Source: Heterotrichella gracilis (lineage: Eukaryota; Sar; Xanthophyceae; Tribonematales; Xanthonemataceae). Taken from it: DNA of 64,000 nucleotides. The stretch covers positions 1 through 64,000 of the forward strand of contig JAULBX010005554.1 in assembly GCA_032358255.1 (NCBI GenBank), read 5' to 3'. The stretch's first letter is position 1. Each line of letters begins with the position of its first letter. The translations under genes were made by a program, and so were the position numbers. Below the pieces are notes generated by a model, which worked only from the letters and a program-made list of their open reading frames with translations, ran no database searches and was not told where the DNA came from. This document shows positions 32,673 to 44,400 of the stretch, one piece after another.

Positions 32673-35600
32673 TCAATCTTGCTTGTGCAGGCTGTGGGGT
32701 TTGACAGCGATACGCTGTATATTGGTAAAGCAACTCCACACCCCAGAGATTGTAGACAGGCAGCCAAGCACATACCTCAGTACAAACGGCCTCTGCAATA
32801 GCGCAGATACCATCAAGCACCCACCCCCAGCAAACCAAGCCCAGGCAGTAAACTTTGCACATAACCCCACCTGACGAGACTTCCGTGCGACCACACGGCT
32901 TGGGAAAGAAACCCAGAGATTGAAAAAAACTGTCAACACCAACCACATGTCATAATTAAGCCACCCGCTGCTTACCCAAGTGCGTGTAAGCAAGGCTGGC
33001 AAGGAGTGCATGGCAGTGCATGCCAGGACAATGCTCCACCCTATCCTGACCTCCACTGCTACTGCCGCCTGGTTTCTGACTGCTCGATCCACTACCTTTG
33101 CATCATCAAGGATGGTCAGCGCTTTCAATGCGGCCAGTGCACAGGCACAGGAGCACATGGCCACGCCAAGGGCGCCTGGGCACCCAGCGAGCACTGCAGA
33201 TAGCACCGCAAGTGCATCTGACATCCACGGCAGGGATGGTATCCTGCAGACGACTATCTTCAGGAAAACATGCATGGAGAACACAGAACCCGCATGTTGT
33301 CACATCCAGTGATATGGGGCCACGGGAAAACTTATTACAAGTTGTCGATTACCTTGCCAAACGCCTGAGGGCACTGTGCATCATCGCCCACCAAGCCTGT
33401 GCCAACCCCTGGCAGGCGGTACACACAATCCACAATGGCAGCACGCCACTGCCCCTGCGCCATATACAGGAACACGTTCAAACCTGCCTTACAGCACGCC
33501 AAAATCAAGAAGGCTGACCGTGCAAATCATCGCGAGCACATGCGGCATCCAGCACAATAGCCTTACCCCAACAGAGGTACAGGCATCCCTTGAATAGGCG
33601 TGCGCCAGTCTCCCAGAGCAACCACCAGAGCGCAACACAGGGCACTGACAAGCATGCCGCGCACAACCTGCCTGCCAGCTGGGTTTGCTGCCGATAGGCT
33701 ACTGGTGTGACTCAGCAGGAGTGATGGCGCGTGTGTCACATGGACAGACAGCATGAGCATCACATGCGCCGCCACCAGCGCAGGGATACAGGGCAGCAGC
33801 GCATGCGCCACCTGGGCTGCTGCGCCAAGCACGTCTGGCTGCCATCTGTAGCGAGGAATACAAAGCCAATTCAGAAACAGCGATGGGCACAATGAAAGAT
33901 TGAAGGGGATTAAATCAATGAATTTAAGAGAATGCCACAGGGCAACCATTCATGAGACATATGTGCCTCAAAGTTGAAGTGGCTACATGCATTCGTACCT
34001 GATCACCATGCTGCATCGTGGGTCACTGAGTAGCCACGTGGCCATGCTGCCATGACCTTGCTGTCCACTCCACAGCACGTGCAGCACTGCCTTGGCCCCC
34101 TCACTCCTGCTTGCAACTGTCACAGGCGTCCTTCCATCAAGCACACCTCCACTCTCAGGAGCGAGCAGAAACACAGGGGCGATACATGTTGCCAGACCTC
34201 CACCAGGACCTGCACCACAACCGGTGTAATAGCGCAGCTAAAAAATGCAAGCAATGCATACATAAGAATTCTCCTGCAACCGAAGCAAGGTCCACTGCTG
34301 CATGAAAAGCTGTTGTCACTCACCAGGGTTTTTGGGCACGATGGCGGTGGCAGTGATAGTGGCGGGAGACAGCCACAGAGGCCAGTGAACCCCATGACCA
34401 GCCTTTTGCGACTGCAAGCGCTTCAGAATTGTGCGCACACCAACGTCATGCGAAGGCAATTCCTGATGCCCAAGCCATGGTAGCACCATATTGGCACCGC
34501 TGGCATTCGTATCTCCTGATCCCATATAGATCAACACAAATGTCGAGTCTGTGAATTGCTGAGCAGCCGTCAGGGTGATTATAGCATGGGTTGCATTGCT
34601 CGCAAATCGCTCCATGGGCACATGTGCCAGCCATGTGGCGTTCTGCACGTAGTCGACTTTGCCATGGACTAGATCTTGCCAGAACCTGCAGATGCACCAC
34701 AAACCATGGTCATCCTGGGGGACAAAAAGGTCCCTCCAGTACCTTTACAAATTAGAGGGACCTTTGGCTCTAGACGCTGTGCGTAAGAGGTTTGCATACG
34801 AGTTGCCGTGCAGCAACACTGTGGGCTCCAGCAGCCTGGACCTGTTTGCACCCTGTGATTTGCTCGCCAGGCAACACTGTGGACTTTGGCAGAAACCCAC
34901 ACAATGCAACACAGCTTCACCCAGACTAATAGAGGACACTGACCTGGGCATCGAAAGGTGCTCTGCCATTGCTGAAGAGGAAGGAGGCAGTGGTGCCAAC
35001 TCAGTTGCAAAAACCTCCAGAGCCCCTTGGTTGAATGATTGAAGGCGCAGTGAGATACGGGGGAAAGGGCCAATACTGGAAGCAACCACCGTCACATGGG
35101 CCAATGGCCCTTGGTCCAGCGTCCATGTCCAAGACAAGCCCCTGTTGCAGACGTTGCCCGATCATCATACGGTATCAATGGAGGAGCACATGCATGCACA
35201 TAAAATAGGTTAAGAGAGAACTTGCAGGTTCCTCACCCTTGCTCCAGATCTTGCCTAAGCTGCTCTGCCAGAATCACTTGCAGACCATCTGACGTATGGT
35301 ACACGCGCGAGCTGTCTCCCTTTGCATGGAATACTAACTGCTTCTCAGTGTCGTCTGCATTTAATGCCTTAATGGCATGCTGCATGTGGCGCCTCATAAG
35401 TTTGACAATGCCATTAATTGATGACGATTCCTCTGTGCTCTGCATGAGCTGCACATCCAACACTAGCTCTGCCAGTTTGCAAATCAGTTGGTTGCACCAC
35501 ACGATGCTCTGCAAGCACACACTGGTGTTGAATTAGAGGCAGAAACTCATAGGCACCTCACTCCATGGGCACCACTTCACCACATATGGAAAGGATGAGG

Positions 35601-37830
35601 GTGCGCAAATGCGGTATGATGCAGGTTTCACCCCAATGAAAAGTCAATGCAAACTCAATTGGTCTGTTCAATTTACCCCCTCATTTGTCTTGTGATGGGG
35701 GGTAACTTGCACCAGCAGACCAAGGATGCAATCAAAGGAAACCAATGGTTAGGATATAAATAAGTGCCAAATTCATGTTCAGTAAAAGCAAAAAGGGTTC
35801 ACAACTGGTTAAGCTTAAGCAAAGCAAAGCGGCACCTCCCTGTTGGCATCTGACATGTTTGCTAGCGCAGGTTACAAGATTAACCCACTGCTTTTTAATG
35901 CAAAGCATGGTGATACATTCCCAGCACCTCCAGCTCACCTGATGGTGCGCAGAGGTCCAAACCCCCGGGATTTGCTCCATGCTAGCCAGGACTGCATTGT
36001 TGCATGCTGAGCCGTTTTGACTGCAGATTTGCGACAGCTCAGGCCTGACTTGTAGGTCCATGTGGCCAGCAGAAATGGCCAGAACTGGGATTGGTGGGCA
36101 GCCATGCATATTCAAGTTGTCAAACCAGGCCACCATAGAAGGGGTGAGTGGGGCTGGCGCACGGGAAAAGGGAGAAGCAAGGCTGATCAAACACAGTAAG
36201 TTGGAAAGATCTGCAACCACAGGAGCATGGGGTCATTGTGTACGACCAACAAAAGCATTTCCCAACAAAAGGCTGATGCGAGTAATAAATTTCGGTGGTG
36301 AGTGTCGCACAAATTGAAGAGCAGAATGGAAGTCTGTCTCAAGCAATGTTATGGCAATCGTTCATAAGGCACTGGCAGTGCAGGAGACAAAGGGGTGGGT
36401 AGCAATGCTGGCGCAGCATGTGCAACTCCAGATGGTTCCTAGGGTCAGGGACTTGTACAAGTGTCCCCTCATCCATAAACACCTGTGAGTGCCCCCCTAT
36501 GCACCAGCGCATTGGAGGTTAGCAGTGGAACCACCTTGGAGGTTTGCTACAGCCCCCAGTGGGCCATCCACAGGGAATCCCAGTTGAGCTCATCCTGTGT
36601 CAGCTGCCTGAGACCCGTTGCCTTGATGCGTATGCAGAGGCAGTGGGCGTTGGACACTTGACACTAATCGAGCCCTACCCAGGCCATCTCCCTGTGGATG
36701 ACCCACTTGGAGCTGCAACACACATCCAAGGTGGTTCCACTGCGAATCTTGAATGTGCTGGTGCATGAGAGGGACGCTGCACATGCGGTCATGGAGGAAG
36801 GTACAGTTGTAAACCCTAATGCACGCGCACCAAATCCCGATTGCGCAAGGCGGTTCACAGCAGCCAGCAACACAGTCCCTCCCAGGGAGTGACCAATCAG
36901 CATCAATTTGCCTGCAGGCTGACTGTGTACATGGCCACTCGCATCAAGCCTGCTGAACATCCATTTCAAGACCGCTGTGACAAATTCCACCTGGTCATCC
37001 TGCACCAAAATCGAGAATATAAATATAAGAAAGGGTAGCACGTTACCCTCTCCGCTGTAGCGCACCCATGCCAGGGACATGGATGGGTAGCCACTGCCAT
37101 CAGTCTACTTGCAGAGCAATACACGGTGCACAAATGCGTCCATGCTCACCAGGTATGGTGTGTGAAAAGCGGAAGCTTGCCCCTGCGTGTCGATTGTAAA
37201 CCACGACAGCTGGCCATTTGCCCAGTGCCGCAGGGTGGCGCGACGGGCGACCTCAGATGCCAGTGACCGCACCTGAATCCACACCCACACAATGTCGCAC
37301 ATATGCAGGTTAGGTGTGCCAACCAGTGCTGTATTTCAATTCCACTTGTCAAGGAACCAAGGGCTTACTAGGACAAGCCACATCTTATTTGACACCTGCT
37401 CACCTGTTCATGGCTTCCCCCGCTGCCAGGTGCAAAGAGGACCCTGATGCTGACTATATCTTGCCGGGGACCTGCTGAGCCAAGTATGTGTTGGCATGCA
37501 AGGCAGGCGATATCGATATTTGGACGGAGCATTGCAACGAGGAGTAAGTCCAACCATACCTGCGTATGTGTTGTTGGGGACATATTGCTCGCTGTATGTG
37601 TACAGCTTGTAGCCCCATCCAGCCTGGTTGATTTGCCCCGGCAGGTCTACTAGATGGTATGAAGGCCACATGTACGTCATCTGGCACAGGTTGGGTGCCC
37701 ATGCCTGCCTCAATATGGACCAGCTGGCCCAAGTGGCGAAGCACAGCGAGGAAGTCACCAGAGAGACCCACCCATAGCCCATGCTCCTCATATGGCGTGG
37801 AATACATCTAGGTGGTGCCCAGGTTTGCAA
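32673..37830 (-). CDS. PGAP1: GPI inositol-deacylase, PGAP1-like
   Basis: N-terminal exons: 37830 (or ATG at 37791) to 37560, 37453-37404, 37272-37123, 36999 to about 36826. They encode a membrane anchor, the PGAP1 signature MTYMWPSYH and the Tyr-rich GYKLYTYSEQ, then FAPGSGGSHEQVRSLASEV (the glycine-rich loop), DDQVEFVTAVLKW, and the lipase nucleophile site IGHSLGG. Later blocks: 36.2-35.94 kb (VLAISAGHMDLQVRPELS, GVWTSAHHQ), 35.52-35.23 (WCNQLICKLAELVLDV), about 35.14-34.74, 34.68-34.32, 34.17-34.00, then multi-helix membrane exons from 33.85 down to a TGA at 32675-32673. Exons between 36.8 and 36.2 kb were not resolved. PGAP1 removes the acyl chain from the inositol of GPI anchors in the ER; the N-terminal lipase domain plus C-terminal transmembrane bundle is as expected. 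The extreme C-terminus is frame-shifted relative to the duplicate at 29.8 kb. Confidence 0.85.
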
Positions 37831-38497
37831 TGACTATGGCTATCTTGTCCGCACATTGTGAATAGGTGGTGGCATGATACCACTGAGTTCTATGACACTT
37901 GGTTGCATGGTTGCATGGTCCGAAGAGATTGGGAAGTACAAGCTGCATACCATTGGCGCTAACACCCCAACAATAAGATACTATCTATATACTATCCTAA
38001 CTTGTGCCGGGGCATCAAGGGCATCGCGATATGCATGCATAGGGAATTGGAAACCCGCATGTGATGCATGTGACAATCAGTTGAACATGCAGCCGGCTGT
38101 TAACAACACAGGAATATTGCGTGAAATAATTGTTTGAAGGCACGCGATTGGCTTAAGACGTTGTACAATTACCACAACGATCGTTTCCGTTTTTGGGCAG
38201 AAAAAGAAACCCAGTCGAGGGCAGAAAGCACGTGGGCGAAAAGCACGCCGACTTTAGCCTAAACTTTAGTCTAACAAAAGGCGTCCAGCGTTGCCAGTGC
38301 CTGCGTATCAAGCAGCAAATACTGCTGGAACTGTCTCAGTCCCTCCCTTGTTTTCGTACCTTGTCCACGCTATCAGCTCGAGTGGTGCAGTTGCATGCAT
38401 GCATAAAGTCGGCGGCCTCCTCAATCTCGCCAGGCTTTGCACAACCGCGTGACCTTGTATCAGGCCCTACGGGTAGTCTTTTATGGTAACAAGTGGA
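37831..38497. other. Intergenic, between divergent PGAP1-like and POL5-like genes
   Basis: About 670 bp that must include both 5' regions. A GCATGCATGCAT run lies near 38393 and GCATGCAT at 38575 within the next intron. No ORF of coding quality. Confidence 0.5.
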
Positions 38498-41400
38498 ATG
38501 ACGACCAAAAACCAGCCCGCAGCTGTGGGTCCCTCGCTGACTGCCCTCAGCATCGGAGAAGGCGTAAGTGAACGATGCATGCATAAGGGCTGCACCAGCT
38601 AGAACAAAGGTCTTGCGACATAGCCAACCCTTGCAACTTTTTCTATAAGTGTGGTGGCATACTTTTCTTGTCTGCACCACCTTGTGTAAAGCGGCACACG
38701 GCTGTGCCGCACATCCTTGCCTGCCCACGCTACAGGACGTGCACACAACTTGGCTGAAACGTGGAGTGCAGTTGAACGTGGCAACTGGCCCACATGTATT
38801 GGTGACAGTTTTTCTAAGGGTGGGCTTGCTGTGCAGGTGTTACAATACTTCTGGGACCTTGCCTCGCTGGAGGAGGTATGTCTGCACACACATCTGCATG
38901 AGCACCTAAGCACTTCACAACCCTGGCTGCACTTCGTGCATACAGTACCTAGTCACCCCGCAACCCGCTCATGTCCACCGCACAATTCCTGAGACCAGAA
39001 CGTAGGTTGTATGGTATCCGCATCACCCGTGCAAAAGTGGTCAACTGGTTGAAGAGCGGAGGGAGCTGTACATATGTGGGGGCAGCCTGCAGAGAAACGC
39101 TACCCCCGACGGGTACCATGGCAGAGATTGAGACCCTTGCACTAAGCTGCCTGCACCACAACCCGCAGGCCTCTCGGTACAAGGCAGCAGAGGGGTTGCT
39201 GGAGGCGCTGACCACCTCACAGCAGGCATTCGAGGTTGCGAGCTCTGGCAGCACAGCTGACCCAGAAGACCTCGATGCAGCACTGAAAAGCTGTTCCCCT
39301 CTGGTGGTACGTACACAGCTGGATCCCGCATCCTCACGCTAGTAAGCCAACGTGCTGGGCTTCGGATGTGCACGAAATGGACCACTTGGTCTGGGGTCAC
39401 ACTCCGCAAACCTGGCAACAGGACCTTGACATGTGGTGTATCACAATACGATGTTGGAGTCTCACTAGGCAAGACCACATACCAGGCATCTTGGGCATAG
39501 TGAGTTCCCTTCACCTCGTTGATGCACAGCCAGGCATGCACCACCAGTGGCTCACCGGGTCTCGACTTCGCAGACGTATGCGGTGCGGCGCCTGGCGCGG
39601 GGCTTGGCCTCCAGCAGGGAGGGCGCTCGCCAGGGCTTCTCCTTGGCCCTCGCCACTGCACTGGCCCGACTCAAATGCCTGTCGCCAGCAGTCATGCTGC
39701 GGCTGCTGGACTCGTCCCTCAACGTCACCGCGTCAATGAAGGTAGGGTCACATTGAGTTTAGGATCTAGGGTAATCATGGCCGTTAACCAGGGAACACAA
39801 GTGGGGGCATGCAGCTTACGAGTCTGTATTCGATGCTGAAGCTGTCGAAGCAGCTACAGGTGCCATCTGGTCATCATGACCATGGCGCGCTTGCACTCCT
39901 GATTCTGCTACACCACACATCGGATGTGCACATTTTCTATTTTCTATCAATTTTGGTTTTATTTTTATCCTTGATTTAAGGCCTGCGCTGGGACAGCTGT
40001 CACCTCATCTAAATCCTAAACCCTTAACTCATGCCGCAGGGCACCGAGGCGCGTGACGCCCTCCTGGGTCAGGTGTTTGGCTACGGCTGCGTGGTGCGGT
40101 CGGGCCTGGTGACCTCCCCAGGCGACATCACCGCCCTCACCTCCCGCCTGGTCAAGCTGGCCGACCAAAAGGCTTTCCTGCGCGAGGCAGCCAGCGCTGT
40201 CATGCTTGACCTTGCTGACAGGCTGGATGAGGGACAGTTGCCTGTGATGGTGGGGGAGGAGGGGCTTAAGGGCTGGCTCAGTGCACCGGCGGCTGACAGC
40301 TCAGCGGAGGTGCGGTGGATGGTGTACTGGCATGCTGCCAGAATGCTGTTGGTCATTAGTGATTGGTTCATCGCGTGCATGTTGCTAGGTTTTCAGAGCA
40401 TGCGAAGTGCCACCCCTCTGTGGCCTGTAGCTATGTCATCATGCACGGTGATGTTGCTAAGATGCAACTGCATGGAAGAGTGGGCTGTCTCCAATTGTAT
40501 ATAGCAATCTATCGTGCAATTCCTGGCGAGTGGTCATCTGCATGCCAACTGAATTCCGTCATCACTCTTCAGGCACTGCTGCTCGTCCTTCGCCTGGCCC
40601 AGCGCCTCCCTCCCGATGTCCTCCGATCATGCCCCTTGCTGCCCAGCGCCTCGGCCAATGACAGCCCAGAAGCCTTGTCAGCAGCCATCTTCACAGCCTC
40701 ACATTTGAGCGCCCTGCTGCCACTCCTGCGCAGTGCATCCACCAGCCACCCCAGGCTGCACTCGCTGTGGCCCACGCTGCTGTCGGTGCTCATCCCAGGC
40801 TTCACAGCAGAGAAGGCGAGTTGATATCTGTATTTGGCAATCGCAAAATGTACAAGATTTAATAACACAAGATGAGGAGAAGGCATGTACCGGGGCAGCA
40901 ACTCAGCCAAGCACAGGGAATCATGGCATGGTGCATGGAGAATGTCGACAATGTCGATTGAGAAATGTACTGTATAGGGTTTAGGGCTTATGTTTAGGGT
41001 TTGTGCCCTGCTTGCAATTGCGTCCCAGTAGTTGTGGTGTCCCAAACGGTGTCTTGATGGTGGGTTTGATTTTGGTGCAGGAACAGGGCAAGGGCAAACT
41101 GAGGAAGCATTCCGGGAAAGCTGCTGACAGTGCGCAGGTTGAGGCGTTCTGGATGACTGTGGTGGAAGGGGACCTGTGCGCTGCGCAGTCACATGAGCGC
41201 AAGTACCTGGCATTCCAGCTGTTCAGCTACATGCTCCCTCACCTTGGGTATGCCACATTCACGTTGTTCATTTCCAGATTGCTGTATGTCACGCCCACAC
41301 CAGATTGCTGAATCCCGCGCTGAACAAGTGTGCTGATCACTCCCACAATCATCCCTTTCTGCGATTCTTCTGCTTGATAGCATGCTCACACCCGCTCTGG

Positions 41401-44400
41401 AAATAATAACAGGAGAGCTGTTTATATATCTACAGCAGCAAATTCACCTCCACAATGTGTTCCTAGAGGCAGCATCCCTGACCGGGAAAATGCTTTGTTG
41501 TAAACCAGGTCCACCCATGTGTCCACCATCTTCTCCCGCAACTTCCTCCGGACGCTTGTAAACAACATGAAAGACAAGAACGCCTTCCTGCACAGCATTG
41601 CGCGCAAGACGGTGGAGCGCATCACCACATTTGCAGAGAAAAGCACCGACTCGCAAGCAAAGGTAGGCCACGAGGGCATGCTTCTCAAATTGTTTTATCA
41701 CACAGTGTGGTAGGCCCTGTATGCTAGGCCGCTTGGCACAGAGTCAACTTGTTTGACACAGCACAGCACTGAATTCCTGACGGGATGTAAACATCTGAAT
41801 GAGATCTTTTTTGAAAGTATCGGCTTGATATAAGTTGGGGATGTGGCACCAAACTGCATTTCTTCTGCAGGTGGCCATTGCCCTGGCCTTGCAGCAGCAT
41901 GGGGGCGCAGGCTTTGACCAGCTCACACGCACAAAGACTGTGGCTGGACTGCTGTCTGGGCTGGACAACACGGGCGTGGAGCTGTATGTCAAGCACCTCA
42001 AGGCTGTCTTCCTGGCTGGGGATGGCGCCGCAGGCAAGCAGGAGGATGGAACACAGCATGAGGATGCAGACGCTGACATGGAGGAGGAGGCTGTCAAGGA
42101 GGTGCGGAGCTGGAGTGTAGCAGAGTGTATATGTGGGGTTTTGGGCAGGCGAAGGGCAATAAGATAATTGTAGTGTTTAATTTACTACCCTTAACCCTAA
42201 ACCCTAAACCCTAAACCCTAAACCCCTAAACCCTTGGGCCTGCAGATGCACCAGCAGTGCTGGCATTGATCCCAAACAGGGTAGCCAAATCCCTCATTAC
42301 TTGTTTATCTAACAAGTACAACATAATTGCAAAATTATTCAATGAAATATATTGGTAGCTGCGGTTCGTGATACCAATTGTGAGAATGTGAATTTGTGGT
42401 GTGGCAGGGTACCAGTGGGAATGATCGGGAGAGGAGGTGGGCAGTGGAGCAGCTCATCACCATCCTGCGGCTGCCTGCAATGGAACCATCTGTCAGGCTG
42501 CAGGGCCTGCGCTTCCTGGCCCTGCATGCAATGTTCGACATATCAGGAAATGCTGAGGGGGCGAAAATCAAGGAAGTCAAGGCAGCGGTCGGGGCCAAAC
42601 CAGTGTCCAGTGAAACGCACAATTTGTGTGCAGCGCGGCTTGTGACGGTAAGTGGCCACTACCTAGGATCTTAGGATGAGATGGCATGAGTACTACCCTG
42701 TAGCGCTCGTGTTAGACATGGTCAGCATGCAATGGTTTTTTTGCCATGGGTATAGGCAGTGGATATCACTTCAAAGGTCTTGCAAGCCAATCACCCTAGC
42801 TTATGCCATATCCATTATGGAAATGAATATATGGAAATTCAGGTAACAAAACCCCTATTGCTGTTCTGATGCAGGCACTGGATACTGCGACCAAGTCAGC
42901 GCATGCCAGTACACAGCAGCATCAGAAGGTGGGCGAGGCAGGCAAGGGCAAGGGTAAGGGCAAGCCTGCATCAGAGCCAGCCGCCGCTGCCAGCCCTTGC
43001 CCTGCTGTGCAGCACCCAGACTACATTGAGGAAGTCATGGCCTTTGTGGGGAAGCTGCGGAAATCGCCTGCCGTCACTCCAGTGGCTGAGATCGATGCTG
43101 AGTTCAAGAAGGCGCTCAAGCAGCTTGCGGCGCTTGATGCAAAGCTGCACGAGCTGGAGACAGGTATGTGGGTGCTCTCCACATTGCTGGGGAGTTCTCC
43201 AAGTTTTTCAGGTTTTTCAAGTTTTTTAAGTTTTTCAGGTTTTTCATTCGGTAAAACTACAGGCAGTTTGCCTACAAGTCCTTGGTTGATCACTGGTGGT
43301 ATGTCTGCGCAATCCTGCACGTGAGGCACTGGCAATCAGCCCTGCATTGGTGGTGAAGTGTAGATGTCTGTTTGCCAATGTGTCCATTGCTGCTTGCAGG
43401 GCCATCATTAGCACGTGCCAAGTCCATGCGGCTCCTGGTCCAGCTATTGCAGCTGTACACAGTGTCAGATCCCGGGTCAGCGCAGTTAGATTTGGCGGAT
43501 CAATTGGAGGACATCTGCGGCCGGGCCCTGGGCCAATCAGCAGCCGCTCCCACCAATCCCGGGGATGAAGCCCCGTGGGCGGATGTGCTGATGGATGTGC
43601 TGCTCTCCTTGCTGGCCAGCTCCTCAGAGGTGCTGCCATCTGCTCCTTTGAGGGACGCTGCTGAGGCAGTGTTCAGGCACTTTTGCCAGGATTTGACGAC
43701 CGAGGGCATGCAGGATCTGCTGCGCATCCTTGCGGACACAGGTGTGGACTGAAAACCTTGCAAGCAGATCCCTGCTCGTGTACTAGGCCACCATGTTCCT
43801 GGGTGCAGGGCATCGTGTTGTGCATGCATTTTACTTACTGGTGTTCTGCTATCCAAATAGGTGACCAAGCTACTGGGGATATTTTCGATGATGAGGGTGC
43901 AGAGGAGGAGGAGGAGGAGGAGGAAGAAGAAGGTGAAGAGGAGGAGGATAGTGATGAAGAAGAAGAAGAAGCTAGTGGGAGCAGTGATGAGGAGCAGGCT
44001 GGTCCCAGCACAAACGGAAAGGTACAGGCTACACCTTTGCTTGCGTATCCTTACATGACCAACTTGCGCTTGGCGGGACTTTGCTTCTCCACCAGCCCTG
44101 GCAACTTGGCAGTATTTAGTATTCCTTATATAGAACAAGAGTCTTTCAATAAATTTGGATTAAAGTAAATGTTCAAGAGAAGAGAAATAAGCTCTTTGCC
44201 AATTTTATAAAACGGGTGGGTGATTTGTGCCATGCAGGACGCAGATGATGGTGAGGACTCAGAGCTTTCAGATATGGATGACGACCAAATGTTCAAAATG
44301 GACGACAAGATTGTGAACTACTTGAGAGGGATGAAGGACAGCAGAGAAGGGGCCAAGGCAACCAAGGAGGCGCTGATCAACCTGAAGTTCAGGGTCATCT

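Noticed and set aside
43861-44021. Purine-rich GAG/GAA run as an independent repeat or a separate gene
   Set aside because: It translates in phase to the acidic domain expected in POL5/MYBBP1A, so coding constraint explains it.
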